Of a stretch of 52,700 bases of DNA, positions 35,636 through 44,114 are shown piece by piece (the first letter of the stretch is position 1; each line of letters starts with the position of its first letter). The position numbers and the translations under genes are program-made. The DNA lies in the NCBI GenBank assembly GCA_021738505.1, contig JAIPBW010000014.1, forward strand, positions 1-52,700, given 5' to 3'. The notes beneath the pieces are model-generated. The model did no database searches and had not been told where the DNA came from. It was given only the letters and a program-made list of their open reading frames with translations. The DNA is from Bacteroidales bacterium (GTDB lineage Bacteria > Bacteroidota > Bacteroidia > Bacteroidales > PWNQ01).

Positions 35636-36100
35636 TCACTCATCTTTCAACCATTCAAAAAGCTCATAATGTTCATTGGACATACCCACAGCTTTGTATA
35701 CCTTTTGGGCTTTTTGGTTTTGTTTTTCAACATAGAGACGAATGCCTTTGTAGTCTTTTCGCTCTTCCACCTCTTTTTTAACATGCTGATACATTGACTT
35801 AAAAACGCCCATGCCTCGATATTCAGGCTTTACAAAAACAGAATGTATCCATAAAACATCTCCGTTTCGCCAATCGCTCCATTCAAACAAAACCAAAAGA
35901 TTAGCAATAATCTCGTCCTTATGTTTAGCAATAAGATAATGTCCGGTTTGGGGATGATCAAAAATATGCTTTACACCGGAATAAACAGTCTGCTCCTCAA
36001 GCACTATACCTTCTGTTTCATAAGCCATTTGCTTTTGAAATTCCACAATAGTATTCAAATAACTCTTATCAGCATGTAAAATATCAAGGTGATTTAGCAT
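35636..36100 (-). CDS. GNAT-family acetyltransferase
   Basis: This 154-residue protein has the GNAT fold, with the acetyl-CoA pyrophosphate loop VKPEYRGMGVFKSMY (RGxG form of Q/RxxGxG/A) and a C-terminal YVEKQNQKAQKVYKAVGM segment typical of the family. Substrate unknown; small-molecule or protein-N acetylation are both possible. It lies between rsmD and coaD on the same strand. Confidence 0.85.
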   Translation of the reverse strand: MLNHLDILHADKSYLNTIVEFQKQMAYETEGIVLEEQTVYSGVKHIFDHPQTGHYLIAKHKDEIIANLLVLFEWSDWRNGDVLWIHSVFVKPEYRGMGVFKSMYQHVKKEVEERKDYKGIRLYVEKQNQKAQKVYKAVGMSNEHYELFEWLKDE

Positions 36101-36145
36101 AGCAAAATCTTTTTATTTAAACTTCAGTGGAGAAATTTTCCTTTT

Positions 36146-36165
36146 AAGAGCCGGTAGAGGCTCTT
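36146..36165. terminator. Hairpin after rsmD
   Basis: Arms AAGAGCC and GGCTCTT with a six-base loop lie just after the rsmD stop. The T-rich tail is stronger on the plus strand than on the minus strand, where the genes lie, so terminator function for rsmD is uncertain. Confidence 0.45.
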
Positions 36166-36167
36166 TT

Positions 36168-36713
36168 TTATTTTTTGTCGGTATTAGCTGAGAAAAAACT
36201 AAAATGCACCTTGCCGTATTTTCTTTGATCTGTGATTTTCGGATGATCTGAAAAGTCATTATGTGCATCATGTTCAAGAATAAACAATCCTTCGTCATTC
36301 AACAAACTGTTTTCAAAGATCAAATCCGGTAAAGAATGTAGTTCATCCATATCATAAGGAGGGTCAGCAAAAATAATATCAAACTTTATTGCCGGACGAT
36401 TCACATACTTAAGCACATTGGTTTGTTCAATGCGCAAATTATCAATTCCAAGCAATTCCTCCATTTGAGCAATAAACTGGACACATTGGCTATTTTGCTC
36501 CACAGCTGTAACATTCCGGGCCCCTCTAGAAACAAATTCCAGGGCGACACTTCCTGTACCGGAGAATAAATCCAAGACATCAGATTCTTCAAAATCCCAG
36601 GTCATAAGGATATTAAATAAGGCTTCCCGTGCTTTGTCTGTAGTAGGGCGCACGGGTAAATTCGCCGGTGGATTTATACGACGGCTTTTAAATGTTCCGC
36701 TAATTATTCGCAA
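36168..36713 (-). CDS. rsmD: 16S rRNA (guanine966-N2)-methyltransferase
   Basis: This 181-residue protein is RsmD, which methylates G966 of 16S rRNA. It begins with the canonical MRIISGTFKSRR, has the SAM-binding VLDLFSGTGSVALE and the catalytic DPPY (117-120). The start codon is TTG at 36711-36713, which gives exactly the conserved N-terminus. It overlaps the end of the DUF3822 gene by ten bases, a coupled arrangement. Confidence 0.94.
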   Translation of the reverse strand: MRIISGTFKSRRINPPANLPVRPTTDKAREALFNILMTWDFEESDVLDLFSGTGSVALEFVSRGARNVTAVEQNSQCVQFIAQMEELLGIDNLRIEQTNVLKYVNRPAIKFDIIFADPPYDMDELHSLPDLIFENSLLNDEGLFILEHDAHNDFSDHPKITDQRKYGKVHFSFFSANTDKK

Positions 36714-37558
36714 AAGGCTGCTTGTTTTAAAGTTTCAAATTGATATTGGCATACATCCTCCTGATGATCTGTATCAAAAAAGATCTTTGCGGTGTCATCA
36801 AAATCGATATTTGCAATGTAGCGCTTCATCAAAGATATAATTTCGGAATCGTAATCAATTAATCCTGTAACTTTCAGAGGTATAGTTTTGGGATCATACC
36901 CAAGATTTCTATAGGCCAATACAATATAATAAACAAAGTCTTCTTTGGTATTGTATCGAAATTCATTACAAAACATCAAACGCTTATCCGAAAATGCAGA
37001 TATATAAACTCTGCTATTGCGTATATCAGCTGCAATATATTTATCAGCATTATATTTGGCAGTACATTTCACAAAATCCGTTACATAATGATGCCAGGAT
37101 AAATTTGATATATTCTGACGGATCATCTGTTGAAGCTTATTATCCCGGGCATAAATAACATAAGAGTAAAATTCCTTTAACATGTCATTTTGAATTGCCT
37201 CCTCCTCATTTAAGGGATGATTCAACTCCAGATATTTTCTTTTCTCTTTATTCTCGTAAAAGGAAAACGGGATTAAAGTAAACTTCGGCGATTCCATCAA
37301 AGCTAATTTCTTTTCCATTGGCTGATTTAACCATGGGAATTGCTTGAAAATATTTTCAAGCCCTGGTATCACGTCATCCCATGTTACTGCATCATTAAAT
37401 GCAGCAGAATATAAAACAAGAATGTCCTGCTTTTGATTCTGTACCAGAAAAGAAAATCCATCGAGCGCCAGCCCAATGGATAATCGGTATAAGTTAAAAT
37501 CATTTTCCCTAAACTCCGGGCTAAAAAACTTGTATCCGGGTTGTATGAAAGCACTCAT
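36704..37558 (-). CDS. DUF3822-family protein
   Basis: This 284-residue soluble protein matches my memory of DUF3822, a Bacteroidetes family encoded beside rsmD. The pattern of strands (IAADIRNSRVYISAF and LKVTGLIDYDSEIISLMKRYI) resembles an actin/ASKHA-like ATPase fold, but no clear phosphate motif is seen. Function unknown. It overlaps rsmD by ten bases and follows the 204-residue membrane protein gene by one base, so the three are one transcription unit. Confidence 0.78.
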   Translation of the reverse strand: MSAFIQPGYKFFSPEFRENDFNLYRLSIGLALDGFSFLVQNQKQDILVLYSAAFNDAVTWDDVIPGLENIFKQFPWLNQPMEKKLALMESPKFTLIPFSFYENKEKRKYLELNHPLNEEEAIQNDMLKEFYSYVIYARDNKLQQMIRQNISNLSWHHYVTDFVKCTAKYNADKYIAADIRNSRVYISAFSDKRLMFCNEFRYNTKEDFVYYIVLAYRNLGYDPKTIPLKVTGLIDYDSEIISLMKRYIANIDFDDTAKIFFDTDHQEDVCQYQFETLKQAAFCE

Positions 37559-37559
37559 A

Positions 37560-38174
37560 TTACTCCCAGTTTCCGTCCGTAGTTGCTTCTTCCATGGAGC
37601 CTAATTTCAGGTCTATTGATCTATCGCGTGCTATCAGGTCTTCGTCAAGGCCTTTAAGATATGACTCTTTGGGGGCCACAATTTCAAAAACAGGCACCTC
37701 GATGTTTCCGCGATCAATTGACCCTGCATCCATTTGAAATGTATCTGCAGGTTCCTCTCCATTACGAGTTGAAAAAGGAATAAGACAAATCTGTCTTGAT
37801 TTATAATCTACTTTATCAGGGTTATATAATGAGTCTTTTACACGCACATAACTTGTGTCACGCGTTACAAGGCCCATCTCCAATGCTTTCATTTCTGTTA
37901 ATGTATCCGGTACATTTCCGGTTTTCATAACTACAGGCAAAGAATCTTCATGCATAAACGTAAGCAAAGTATCCCATGTTGACGCATATCTTTCATATTT
38001 TGCTTTGTAGGCAGATTGAACTCGACGGATATCTTTCATCTTTTTCGACACAACATCGATACGAAAATCTTCTTCAGCATTAAAACTGGTTACTTTATGG
38101 ATGCTGTTATAAACCAGATAAGCCAGTACGATAATACCAGCAATTAGCACAACATGTAAAATGGCTCGTTTCAT
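37560..38174 (-). CDS. Single-pass membrane protein of unknown function
   Basis: This 204-residue protein has one N-terminal membrane helix (about 5-24, LHVVLIAGIIVLAYLVY) and then a soluble, acidic, probably extracytoplasmic part with a helical stretch (about 40-70, DVVSKKMKDIRRVQSAY). It superficially resembles a type II pseudopilin (hydrophobic helix then long helix), but the prepilin peptidase site is absent. I recognise no named family. It heads the DUF3822-rsmD unit with a -7 box at 38204. Confidence 0.75.
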   Translation of the reverse strand: MKRAILHVVLIAGIIVLAYLVYNSIHKVTSFNAEEDFRIDVVSKKMKDIRRVQSAYKAKYERYASTWDTLLTFMHEDSLPVVMKTGNVPDTLTEMKALEMGLVTRDTSYVRVKDSLYNPDKVDYKSRQICLIPFSTRNGEEPADTFQMDAGSIDRGNIEVPVFEIVAPKESYLKGLDEDLIARDRSIDLKLGSMEEATTDGNWE

Positions 38175-38203
38175 GATAATATTTCGGTTTTATTTGATAA
38201 TTG

Positions 38204-38211
38204 CAAAAATA
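38204..38211 (-). promoter_or_regulatory. -7 box of DUF3822-rsmD operon
   Basis: Reads TATTTTTG on the minus strand, an exact TAnnTTTG, 30 bases before ATG 38174. The nearest CAAA (minus TTTG) is 27 bases away, somewhat far for a -33 element. Confidence 0.5.
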
Positions 38212-38301
38212 ATGTTTTTTTTAATCTGATACGTTTAGCAAATTAAATGATCAAATTTATGATTTTATTTTAAAGTAACCTCATTTTATTTTTAAAAATT
38301 G

Positions 38302-39492
38302 TTAGAAACGATATATTAAAATTAAAGACAACCGTAGGTTTTCTGCTGCATCATCCTGCTGTCCAGCCTTTTGATACATCGCTACAGTGTATTCTGACTC
38401 AAAACCCGCCATCAAATTATTTATGTTTTTTAATACCCTCGGCGCTATTCTGTATACATAGCCAATATCTTTTCCTCTTGCATAACAATCTGTGTCAGGA
38501 GAAATAATATTCTCTGTGTAATTTTTGGCAAACCCTGCAAATAAACCGGCTTTCCAATTCTCACCAAATGAGCGGGAATAATCTGCCCAGATTGTAGCTG
38601 TGGGTTCATTTTGCATAACAGGCCGTTCATTCATGTTCTCATTGAATATGGTATATCCCCCCATCATGAGCTGGTCGTATAAATTTTCCCCATAAACGGA
38701 CTGTATAACAAACCGAGACCTTTTTGTTTCGTGTCTGATAAAACCAACAGCCGAATAGGAACCGATTTTAGTATCTGTATTAAACGTTTCTAACGCGGGT
38801 GCTAACGCCTTATATCCGCCACCAAAGCCCAGAGTCCAATTTTTAAAGCTATAATGGATCTGCCCTTGAAAATCCGGATGTCCTCCTTTATACATATATT
38901 TAGGTGTATACCCTAAAGGACCATTGTTAGCAAAATCACGCTGGGTTATGATAGAACCTATAAATTTAAAATTCCCCCTTTGATGATCCACTCTGATTTG
39001 TGGCCCGCGATTAAACGCATGGAAAGGAGCTCCGATATTTAACGACAACACTTTAGGGAAAACACCGGGAACTGTTAAAGGGTGCCAATATTGCCCAAAA
39101 AGCAATGAAGTATTTTCCCAGTCCAACTTAAGATAGGCATGACGTAGCCGAAGACCATCTATATCTGTATTTGAAACACCACTAAAATCTGCTTCAATAG
39201 CTGCACTACTCTTTGCATTCCATATTTCAGCACCACTAATGTCTGCCCTCACGCGAGAAATTAAGGCATACTGATTATAGGTCGGATTATCATGCGAAGG
39301 ATCCGAATTATCTTTGGGGTAAAATAGCAATAAATTTTCACGGGAATCGACAATGGCCCGGGAATCATAAACATAATCGGCCTTTACAAAACCCGAAAAC
39401 TTAATCTCTGTACTGTCCGAATAACTCTGTGCCTGAAGATTAGCAAAGCTTAACAATCCTGCAATAAATAATAAAACCCAATTTTTACGCAT
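38302..39492 (-). CDS. Porin-like outer-membrane beta-barrel protein
   Basis: This 396-residue protein has a signal peptide ending NLQAQ and alternating amphipathic strands throughout (KADYVYDSRA, SSAAIEADFSG, WTLGFGGGYKAL). It ends in an aromatic strand LILIYRF, typical of outer-membrane barrels recognised by BamA. It resembles Bacteroidetes porin-family proteins; the solute is not known. It lies between the subtilase gene and the DUF3822 operon and has its own consensus -7 box. Confidence 0.82.
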   Translation of the reverse strand: MRKNWVLLFIAGLLSFANLQAQSYSDSTEIKFSGFVKADYVYDSRAIVDSRENLLLFYPKDNSDPSHDNPTYNQYALISRVRADISGAEIWNAKSSAAIEADFSGVSNTDIDGLRLRHAYLKLDWENTSLLFGQYWHPLTVPGVFPKVLSLNIGAPFHAFNRGPQIRVDHQRGNFKFIGSIITQRDFANNGPLGYTPKYMYKGGHPDFQGQIHYSFKNWTLGFGGGYKALAPALETFNTDTKIGSYSAVGFIRHETKRSRFVIQSVYGENLYDQLMMGGYTIFNENMNERPVMQNEPTATIWADYSRSFGENWKAGLFAGFAKNYTENIISPDTDCYARGKDIGYVYRIAPRVLKNINNLMAGFESEYTVAMYQKAGQQDDAAENLRLSLILIYRF

Positions 39493-39508
39493 ATCTCAAA
39501 AATTTGCG

Positions 39509-39516
39509 CAAATGTA
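39509..39516 (-). promoter_or_regulatory. Porin gene -7 box
   Basis: Reads TACATTTG (then C as GCAAATGTA on plus) on the minus strand, an exact TAnnTTTG, 17 bases before ATG 39492, giving a very short leader. A CAGT at 39537, 20 bases away, would be a poor -33 element. Confidence 0.5.
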
Positions 39517-39530
39517 AAGAAAGGTTTGTT

Positions 39531-42290
39531 TTAACGCAGTATAATTTTCGTTAAGTAAGATTTTTTTTCATTATTTACCTTGACGACGTAAACACCAGGC
39601 TCTATATTAGCCTGATAAGTAAACCTCTCTCCATGGAATGTTCCTTTGGAAACAACAATTCCCTGCATATTATAAATTACATATTCCCACTGTCCCGGAT
39701 TTTGGGTTTCGACTGTAAAAAGGTTTGCTGCAGGGTTGGGATAAACAGATATCCCGATGTTTTGAAGATGCTCTTCCACATCACTAACATTAAAATATCG
39801 ATAGGATGCTTGTTCAGCAGCAGTTTCAACTTCAGCCTGATTATTCCCGGCCATGATTGCATAAGCAACAACCACAGAATCTCCGGGAGCAAGACTATAA
39901 GGTCCGGAGCTCAACAAATGAGACACATTATTCCCATGTGAGAAAGAAAAACCTGCCTTATCCCTGTTGTTTTGTAAGGCTTGCCATTTTTCATATCCTG
40001 CAAACCCATCGTCAAGCTCTAAGCTATTATCGTCCCCGTCATTATCAAAAGCATAATGGGTTACAGGTTGGGAAGCATTTAATATCTTCATTCCTCCAAC
40101 ACCATATCCATCTGTGTCATAAACAAAGGACAAGTTTTTAGACTGATCCCACTCACAACGATCTTTATGACTATGATGAATATTCCAGTCTGCATAGTAC
40201 CCGGTATAAATATCATCAATCACAGATCCAGTATTGTTTTGTATTACATATTCCAGGATAATGTATCCGTCATCTTCAGGAAGGCTCCATCTCAAAATAT
40301 TTTGGGTTACAGACAATCCCGTACTTAAGTTGCCAAGGTCAGCATCATCAAAAACAGATTGATATTGATTTTCATAATAGGGTTGAGACGTTTTACTTTT
40401 CTTTCGGATTACCTGAGAAACAGAAAAATCATCATCAAATCCGTTTTCACCATAAATAACATCACTTACTTTGGCCGGCGCAATACCCAAAAGAAGTCCA
40501 CCGTTCGACAACATGGACTCTTTCATGTTTTTATGCAAAAGGCCAATTCCTTGTTTATATTGATCATCATTATATCCCATCCGGGAAGATGAGTTCATAG
40601 TCACTTTAAAGTCGCCCGTATTCAATGTGAGATATCCCCGGTTAAAAACCTGTTGAATATATTGATAATCCTGCTGGTTACCATAGTTATATATCAGTTT
40701 GAAGTCGACAGGTTCGGAAACAGGCATACCAGGTAAGATAACAGCCCGGAAAGGATTGTTTGCACTATTTACTGATGCCATTTCCTTCAGAGCACCAATT
40801 GAAAAAGTTGAGTCAATTAAAAATACAGAAGGATGATTACAACGAAGGATAACCTCTGAATTTAATGGGGTCTCTTTAAGGTAGTTTGTGAACTTTCCGG
40901 AAATAAGGATTGTATCATAGATACCGGGATTTATGTTCTGATGACTCCAGCTAATATTCGAAAAACGCACTGAAGACTTAGATATATCATCAACAGCCTG
41001 ATACATATCCAAAATACCTGAACCAAGTTTGTCCTTAAATTGGCTCATCACCGGATTTTGATAAACATTCCGTGTATTCCTCCGGATTTGTTCACCAGCC
41101 TGTAATGCAGTAAGGTTTGGAAATTGAGACCTAACCAGTCCGGCTGTAGCTGCAACCATCGGGGATGCAGTTGAAGTCCCGGACATGTTCACATAATTGC
41201 CATTATTCCATGTGCTTCGTACAGATGCTCCCGGTGCTGCCAGGTCAACAGAATGATGATATGTGGACCCCTGCCATTTATAATCTTTGTAATTTGTAGC
41301 GGCAACACTAATCACATTATCGTAACCTGCAGGATAATATTTTTCGTCACTATTGCTATTCCCTGCTGCTGCAACAACTAACACATCCTTATTGTAGGTA
41401 GCATAATTAATAATATCCTGACCATACTGTCCGGCTCCGCTTAATCCACCCCAACTGCAATTCACAACAGTGCAGCCCTGATCAGCAGCATAGACAATGC
41501 TTTCATAAGACATTGTTAGTTTACCAAACTCATCATCAATCTTAACAGGTAAAAAAGGTATGTTCGGGGCCAAACCTGCAATACCTTCATCATTATCCGT
41601 TTCGGCTGCCAAGAGGCCTGAAATATGGACTCCGTGTCCGAGCTTATTCACATCTGTATCATTATTTCCTTCTCCCAAATCCCAGCCACGATAATTGTCC
41701 AGGTACCCGTCATTATCGTTATCTACACCATCTATAGGATCTTTATAATTATACGCTATTTTATTGATCAAATCAGGATGGTCTGTATCAGTACCTGTAT
41801 CACTTAAACCAAGGATAAGTGAAGAATCTCCTTTTTCAACACCCCATGCTCTGTATGCATTAATATTATCCAGATAATACTGCCCGGGGATCTGTGGATC
41901 AGCCGGATGAAACTTTCCTTTTAACAGTTCGGGGATATACACAATCTCAACATATTCAAAGTATCCGGAACGATAAAGCAACTCCTGAGCAAATTCCGGA
42001 TTTATTTCCGTATCAAATGTAAATTGATATATCCGTGATAAATCCACAAGAGGTTTTCCCTCTTCATTTGTTTCCCCGGTAATTTCGGGTTTTTCCGGAA
42101 ATTTTTTTTCATACGACAAAGCCGAAAGCTGGCTTTCCCATACTTGTTGCCAGGAATTATTTTCCTTATTTTCTAATACATGCCTGTATTCACTTTTCAA
42201 CTTCACCACCAACCGGCCCTCCAATGACTCCTGGCTGAAAAGTAAACCAGCACATACTATAAATAATACTGAGAGTAATACTTTTTTCAT
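39531..42290 (-). CDS. Subtilisin-like (S8) protease with T9SS type A sorting domain
   Basis: This 919-residue protein has a signal peptide ending LLFSQ, an inhibitor-like propeptide (about 22-130) and an S8 catalytic domain with Asp164 (LSDTGTD), His219 (LGHGVHISG), oxyanion Asn311 (AAGNSNS) and Ser373 (SGTSTASPM), so all key residues are present. A long beta-rich region of about 400 residues follows, then a C-terminal type A sorting domain (about 845-919; ISVYPNPAANLFTVE and a terminal LTKIILR). It is thus a secreted, surface-associated endopeptidase of the T9SS. The propeptide and domain arrangement are typical of Bacteroidetes subtilases. Confidence 0.93.
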   Translation of the reverse strand: MKKVLLSVLFIVCAGLLFSQESLEGRLVVKLKSEYRHVLENKENNSWQQVWESQLSALSYEKKFPEKPEITGETNEEGKPLVDLSRIYQFTFDTEINPEFAQELLYRSGYFEYVEIVYIPELLKGKFHPADPQIPGQYYLDNINAYRAWGVEKGDSSLILGLSDTGTDTDHPDLINKIAYNYKDPIDGVDNDNDGYLDNYRGWDLGEGNNDTDVNKLGHGVHISGLLAAETDNDEGIAGLAPNIPFLPVKIDDEFGKLTMSYESIVYAADQGCTVVNCSWGGLSGAGQYGQDIINYATYNKDVLVVAAAGNSNSDEKYYPAGYDNVISVAATNYKDYKWQGSTYHHSVDLAAPGASVRSTWNNGNYVNMSGTSTASPMVAATAGLVRSQFPNLTALQAGEQIRRNTRNVYQNPVMSQFKDKLGSGILDMYQAVDDISKSSVRFSNISWSHQNINPGIYDTILISGKFTNYLKETPLNSEVILRCNHPSVFLIDSTFSIGALKEMASVNSANNPFRAVILPGMPVSEPVDFKLIYNYGNQQDYQYIQQVFNRGYLTLNTGDFKVTMNSSSRMGYNDDQYKQGIGLLHKNMKESMLSNGGLLLGIAPAKVSDVIYGENGFDDDFSVSQVIRKKSKTSQPYYENQYQSVFDDADLGNLSTGLSVTQNILRWSLPEDDGYIILEYVIQNNTGSVIDDIYTGYYADWNIHHSHKDRCEWDQSKNLSFVYDTDGYGVGGMKILNASQPVTHYAFDNDGDDNSLELDDGFAGYEKWQALQNNRDKAGFSFSHGNNVSHLLSSGPYSLAPGDSVVVAYAIMAGNNQAEVETAAEQASYRYFNVSDVEEHLQNIGISVYPNPAANLFTVETQNPGQWEYVIYNMQGIVVSKGTFHGERFTYQANIEPGVYVVKVNNEKKSYLTKIILR

Positions 42291-42611
42291 TATTTCCTAA
42301 AATTTATATCCCAAAAATAAGGAATTCCCATTAAAAGAACAATTTTTTTATAAAAACAAATAAAAGGATTTATGATCTGATGTTCCACTTCGCCTGCCGG
42401 CAGAATTTGGCATATATTTGATAAAAGCCGCCACGCAAAGTTTACTAATACCTATGCTCTAGCCGAGGATTGGAAACCCTTGCAAAAAATCTCTCTGCCT
42501 GCTTGTAATCCCGGAATAAAACAATATGATTTTGATATTGTTATTTCTAAGCGATAATATGCTTAAATACATAAATCTTTTTATATTAGCCTTCTAAAAT
42601 CCTATTGAATT
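42291..42611. other. Intergenic region with open frame lacking a start
   Basis: This 321-base region carries the subtilase -7 box at one end, a palindrome CTGCCGGCAG at 42394-42403, and an open frame on the plus strand at 42381-42557 (58 codons) with no ATG. The product would end in ALAEDWKPLQKISLP and NPGIKQYDFDIVISKR. It looks somewhat protein-like but I cannot match it, so a gene remnant is possible. No clear promoter precedes the gene at 42612. Confidence 0.4.
42312..42319 (-). promoter_or_regulatory. Subtilase gene -7 box
   Basis: Reads TATTTTTG on the minus strand, an exact TAnnTTTG, 22 bases before ATG 42290; a CAAT (minus ATTG) 20 bases upstream is a near-match -33 element. Confidence 0.55.
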
Positions 42612-43673
42612 ATGCTAAAACAAATTTACACTATTTTCTTTCTGCTAATATTTTCAGGCCTACAGGCACAAATCACCGTTAGTGAATCAGACATGCCTGA
42701 TTCCGGCGACACAATCCGAATTAGCCAGGGAACTATGCCAATGCCGGTTTCTACTTTTCACACAGCTACAGATACGACCTGGGATTTTTCTCAACTTACA
42801 GCCGCTAATCAAAAGGTAATCGAATTTGAAGACATCTCGCAATTACCTTTAACTTATCAGAGCGTTTTTAATAATCCTTTTAATCCTGACAAACAGGCAG
42901 ATTTCGGTATTCAAGAAGGGGACTCCATTAGTTTTGCGAACATTACTTTTTCTGATCCCTACACATTTTTTCAAAAAACCAATACTCATTATGGTAAAAT
43001 CGGATATGGCGTAACTTTTAACGGAGTCGCTATTCCCGGCGATTATGATAGTCTTGAAGTGCTTTACGAATTTCCTTTATCATATGGAGATACCAGTTCC
43101 TCCCATTCTGTTTCTAATCAGGATATGCCCTCTATTGGTTTTGTAGAACGTGAAGTATTTCGTGAAAATGAAGTTGATGGATGGGGAAAACTAATTACAC
43201 CTTATGGCCAATTTGATGTTATACGTGTACGCTCGGAAGTTACTCAAAGAGACAGTATAAATCTTGACTCATTTCCTTCTTTCCCGGCTATCACATCACA
43301 GCGCACTGAGCTTAAATGGATCGGAAAGAATCACGGTATCCCGTTACTAAAGATAACTTTACAAAATGGAATACCGCTACGAGCTGAATACATTGATTCA
43401 GTCAGAAACATAAATACTGCTGTAACAGAAGTTGAAGAAAAACCTTCCACTGTTTACCCCAATCCGGTCACCACAAATGCGGTAATCAAATGGAATGCTG
43501 ATTTTGAGGAATTGAAGGTTTATAATGTTATGGGTCAATTAGTTTTTCGTCTTGGAATAAAAAACCGGGATCAAATTACGATCAACGAAAAGGTTTTGTC
43601 GGAAAGTGGCATTTACTTTTTGGAATTATCCGGCGAGGGAATTATTTCCCGTCAAAAAATAATAAAAAAATAA
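42612..43673 (+). CDS. Secreted protein with T9SS type A sorting domain
   Basis: This 353-residue protein has a signal peptide ending GLQAQ and a mature region of beta strands with no recognised catalytic motif (DTTWDFSQL, GYGVTFNGVAIPGDYD, WGKLITPYGQFDVIRV). The C-terminal 75 residues are a type A sorting domain (VYPNPVTTNAVIKW, then LKVYNVMGQLV and the terminal RQKIIKK). It should be exported through the T9SS. The last codons, ending TAA at 43673, touch the 3' end of the RNase P RNA gene on the other strand. Confidence 0.85.
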   Translation: MLKQIYTIFFLLIFSGLQAQITVSESDMPDSGDTIRISQGTMPMPVSTFHTATDTTWDFSQLTAANQKVIEFEDISQLPLTYQSVFNNPFNPDKQADFGIQEGDSISFANITFSDPYTFFQKTNTHYGKIGYGVTFNGVAIPGDYDSLEVLYEFPLSYGDTSSSHSVSNQDMPSIGFVEREVFRENEVDGWGKLITPYGQFDVIRVRSEVTQRDSINLDSFPSFPAITSQRTELKWIGKNHGIPLLKITLQNGIPLRAEYIDSVRNINTAVTEVEEKPSTVYPNPVTTNAVIKWNADFEELKVYNVMGQLVFRLGIKNRDQITINEKVLSESGIYFLELSGEGIISRQKIIKK

Positions 43674-44063
43674 GGCCGGTGCTATAAGCGGGATTCTGTA
43701 TTTTCCCCGAGGGGAAATTCCTGTCATTTATCTGGACCGGCAATCGCTTGCCGGCTCTAGCAGCTTACCCCCCGGAATCGGGCGAGCAACCCTTAGTCCG
43801 GCTTCGCCGGACGCTCCGGTATATGTAGCTTTGCACCCCATAAGGTTTACCATCATAACAGTCACCTGCTATGATCGTGAGCTCTTACCTCACGGTTTCA
43901 CCCTTACCTTAGATATCACTTACAGCGACACCCAGGGCGGTATTGTTTCTGTGGCACTATCTGTCACCGCATAGCGGCGCCTTCCGGTTAGGAAGTATGG
44001 TGCTCTTTGGTGTCCCGACTTTCCTCCGCGCTTAATGCGCAGCGACAGAACACACCGGCCTTT
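43673..44063 (-). ncRNA. rnpB: RNase P RNA (class A-like)
   Basis: The minus strand carries the universal P4 segment GAGGAAAGTCGGGACACC (plus 44009-44026) near its 5' end and the conserved ACAGAATCCCGCTTATAG (plus 43682-43699) near its 3' end. Terminal arms AAGGCCGGTG and CACCGGCCTT pair at both ends to form P1, giving a length of about 390 bases. It is the catalytic RNA that trims tRNA 5' ends. The ends are inferred from the P1 helix. Downstream on the minus strand lies a T-rich tail contributed by the last Lys/Ile codons of the converging CDS. Confidence 0.96.
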
Positions 44064-44114
44064 ATAAGAACTTTATTCTAGTTTGTTTAGTATACGACTT
44101 CTCATCGCAAAAGT

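Noticed and set aside
37560-38174. Type II pseudopilin
   Set aside because: The hydrophobic helix and following long helix are suggestive, but there is no prepilin peptidase site and no secretion genes nearby.
43674-44114. GC-rich region after the T9SS gene considered as a repeat or mobile remnant
   Set aside because: It carries the conserved RNase P RNA segments and P1 pairing on the minus strand.
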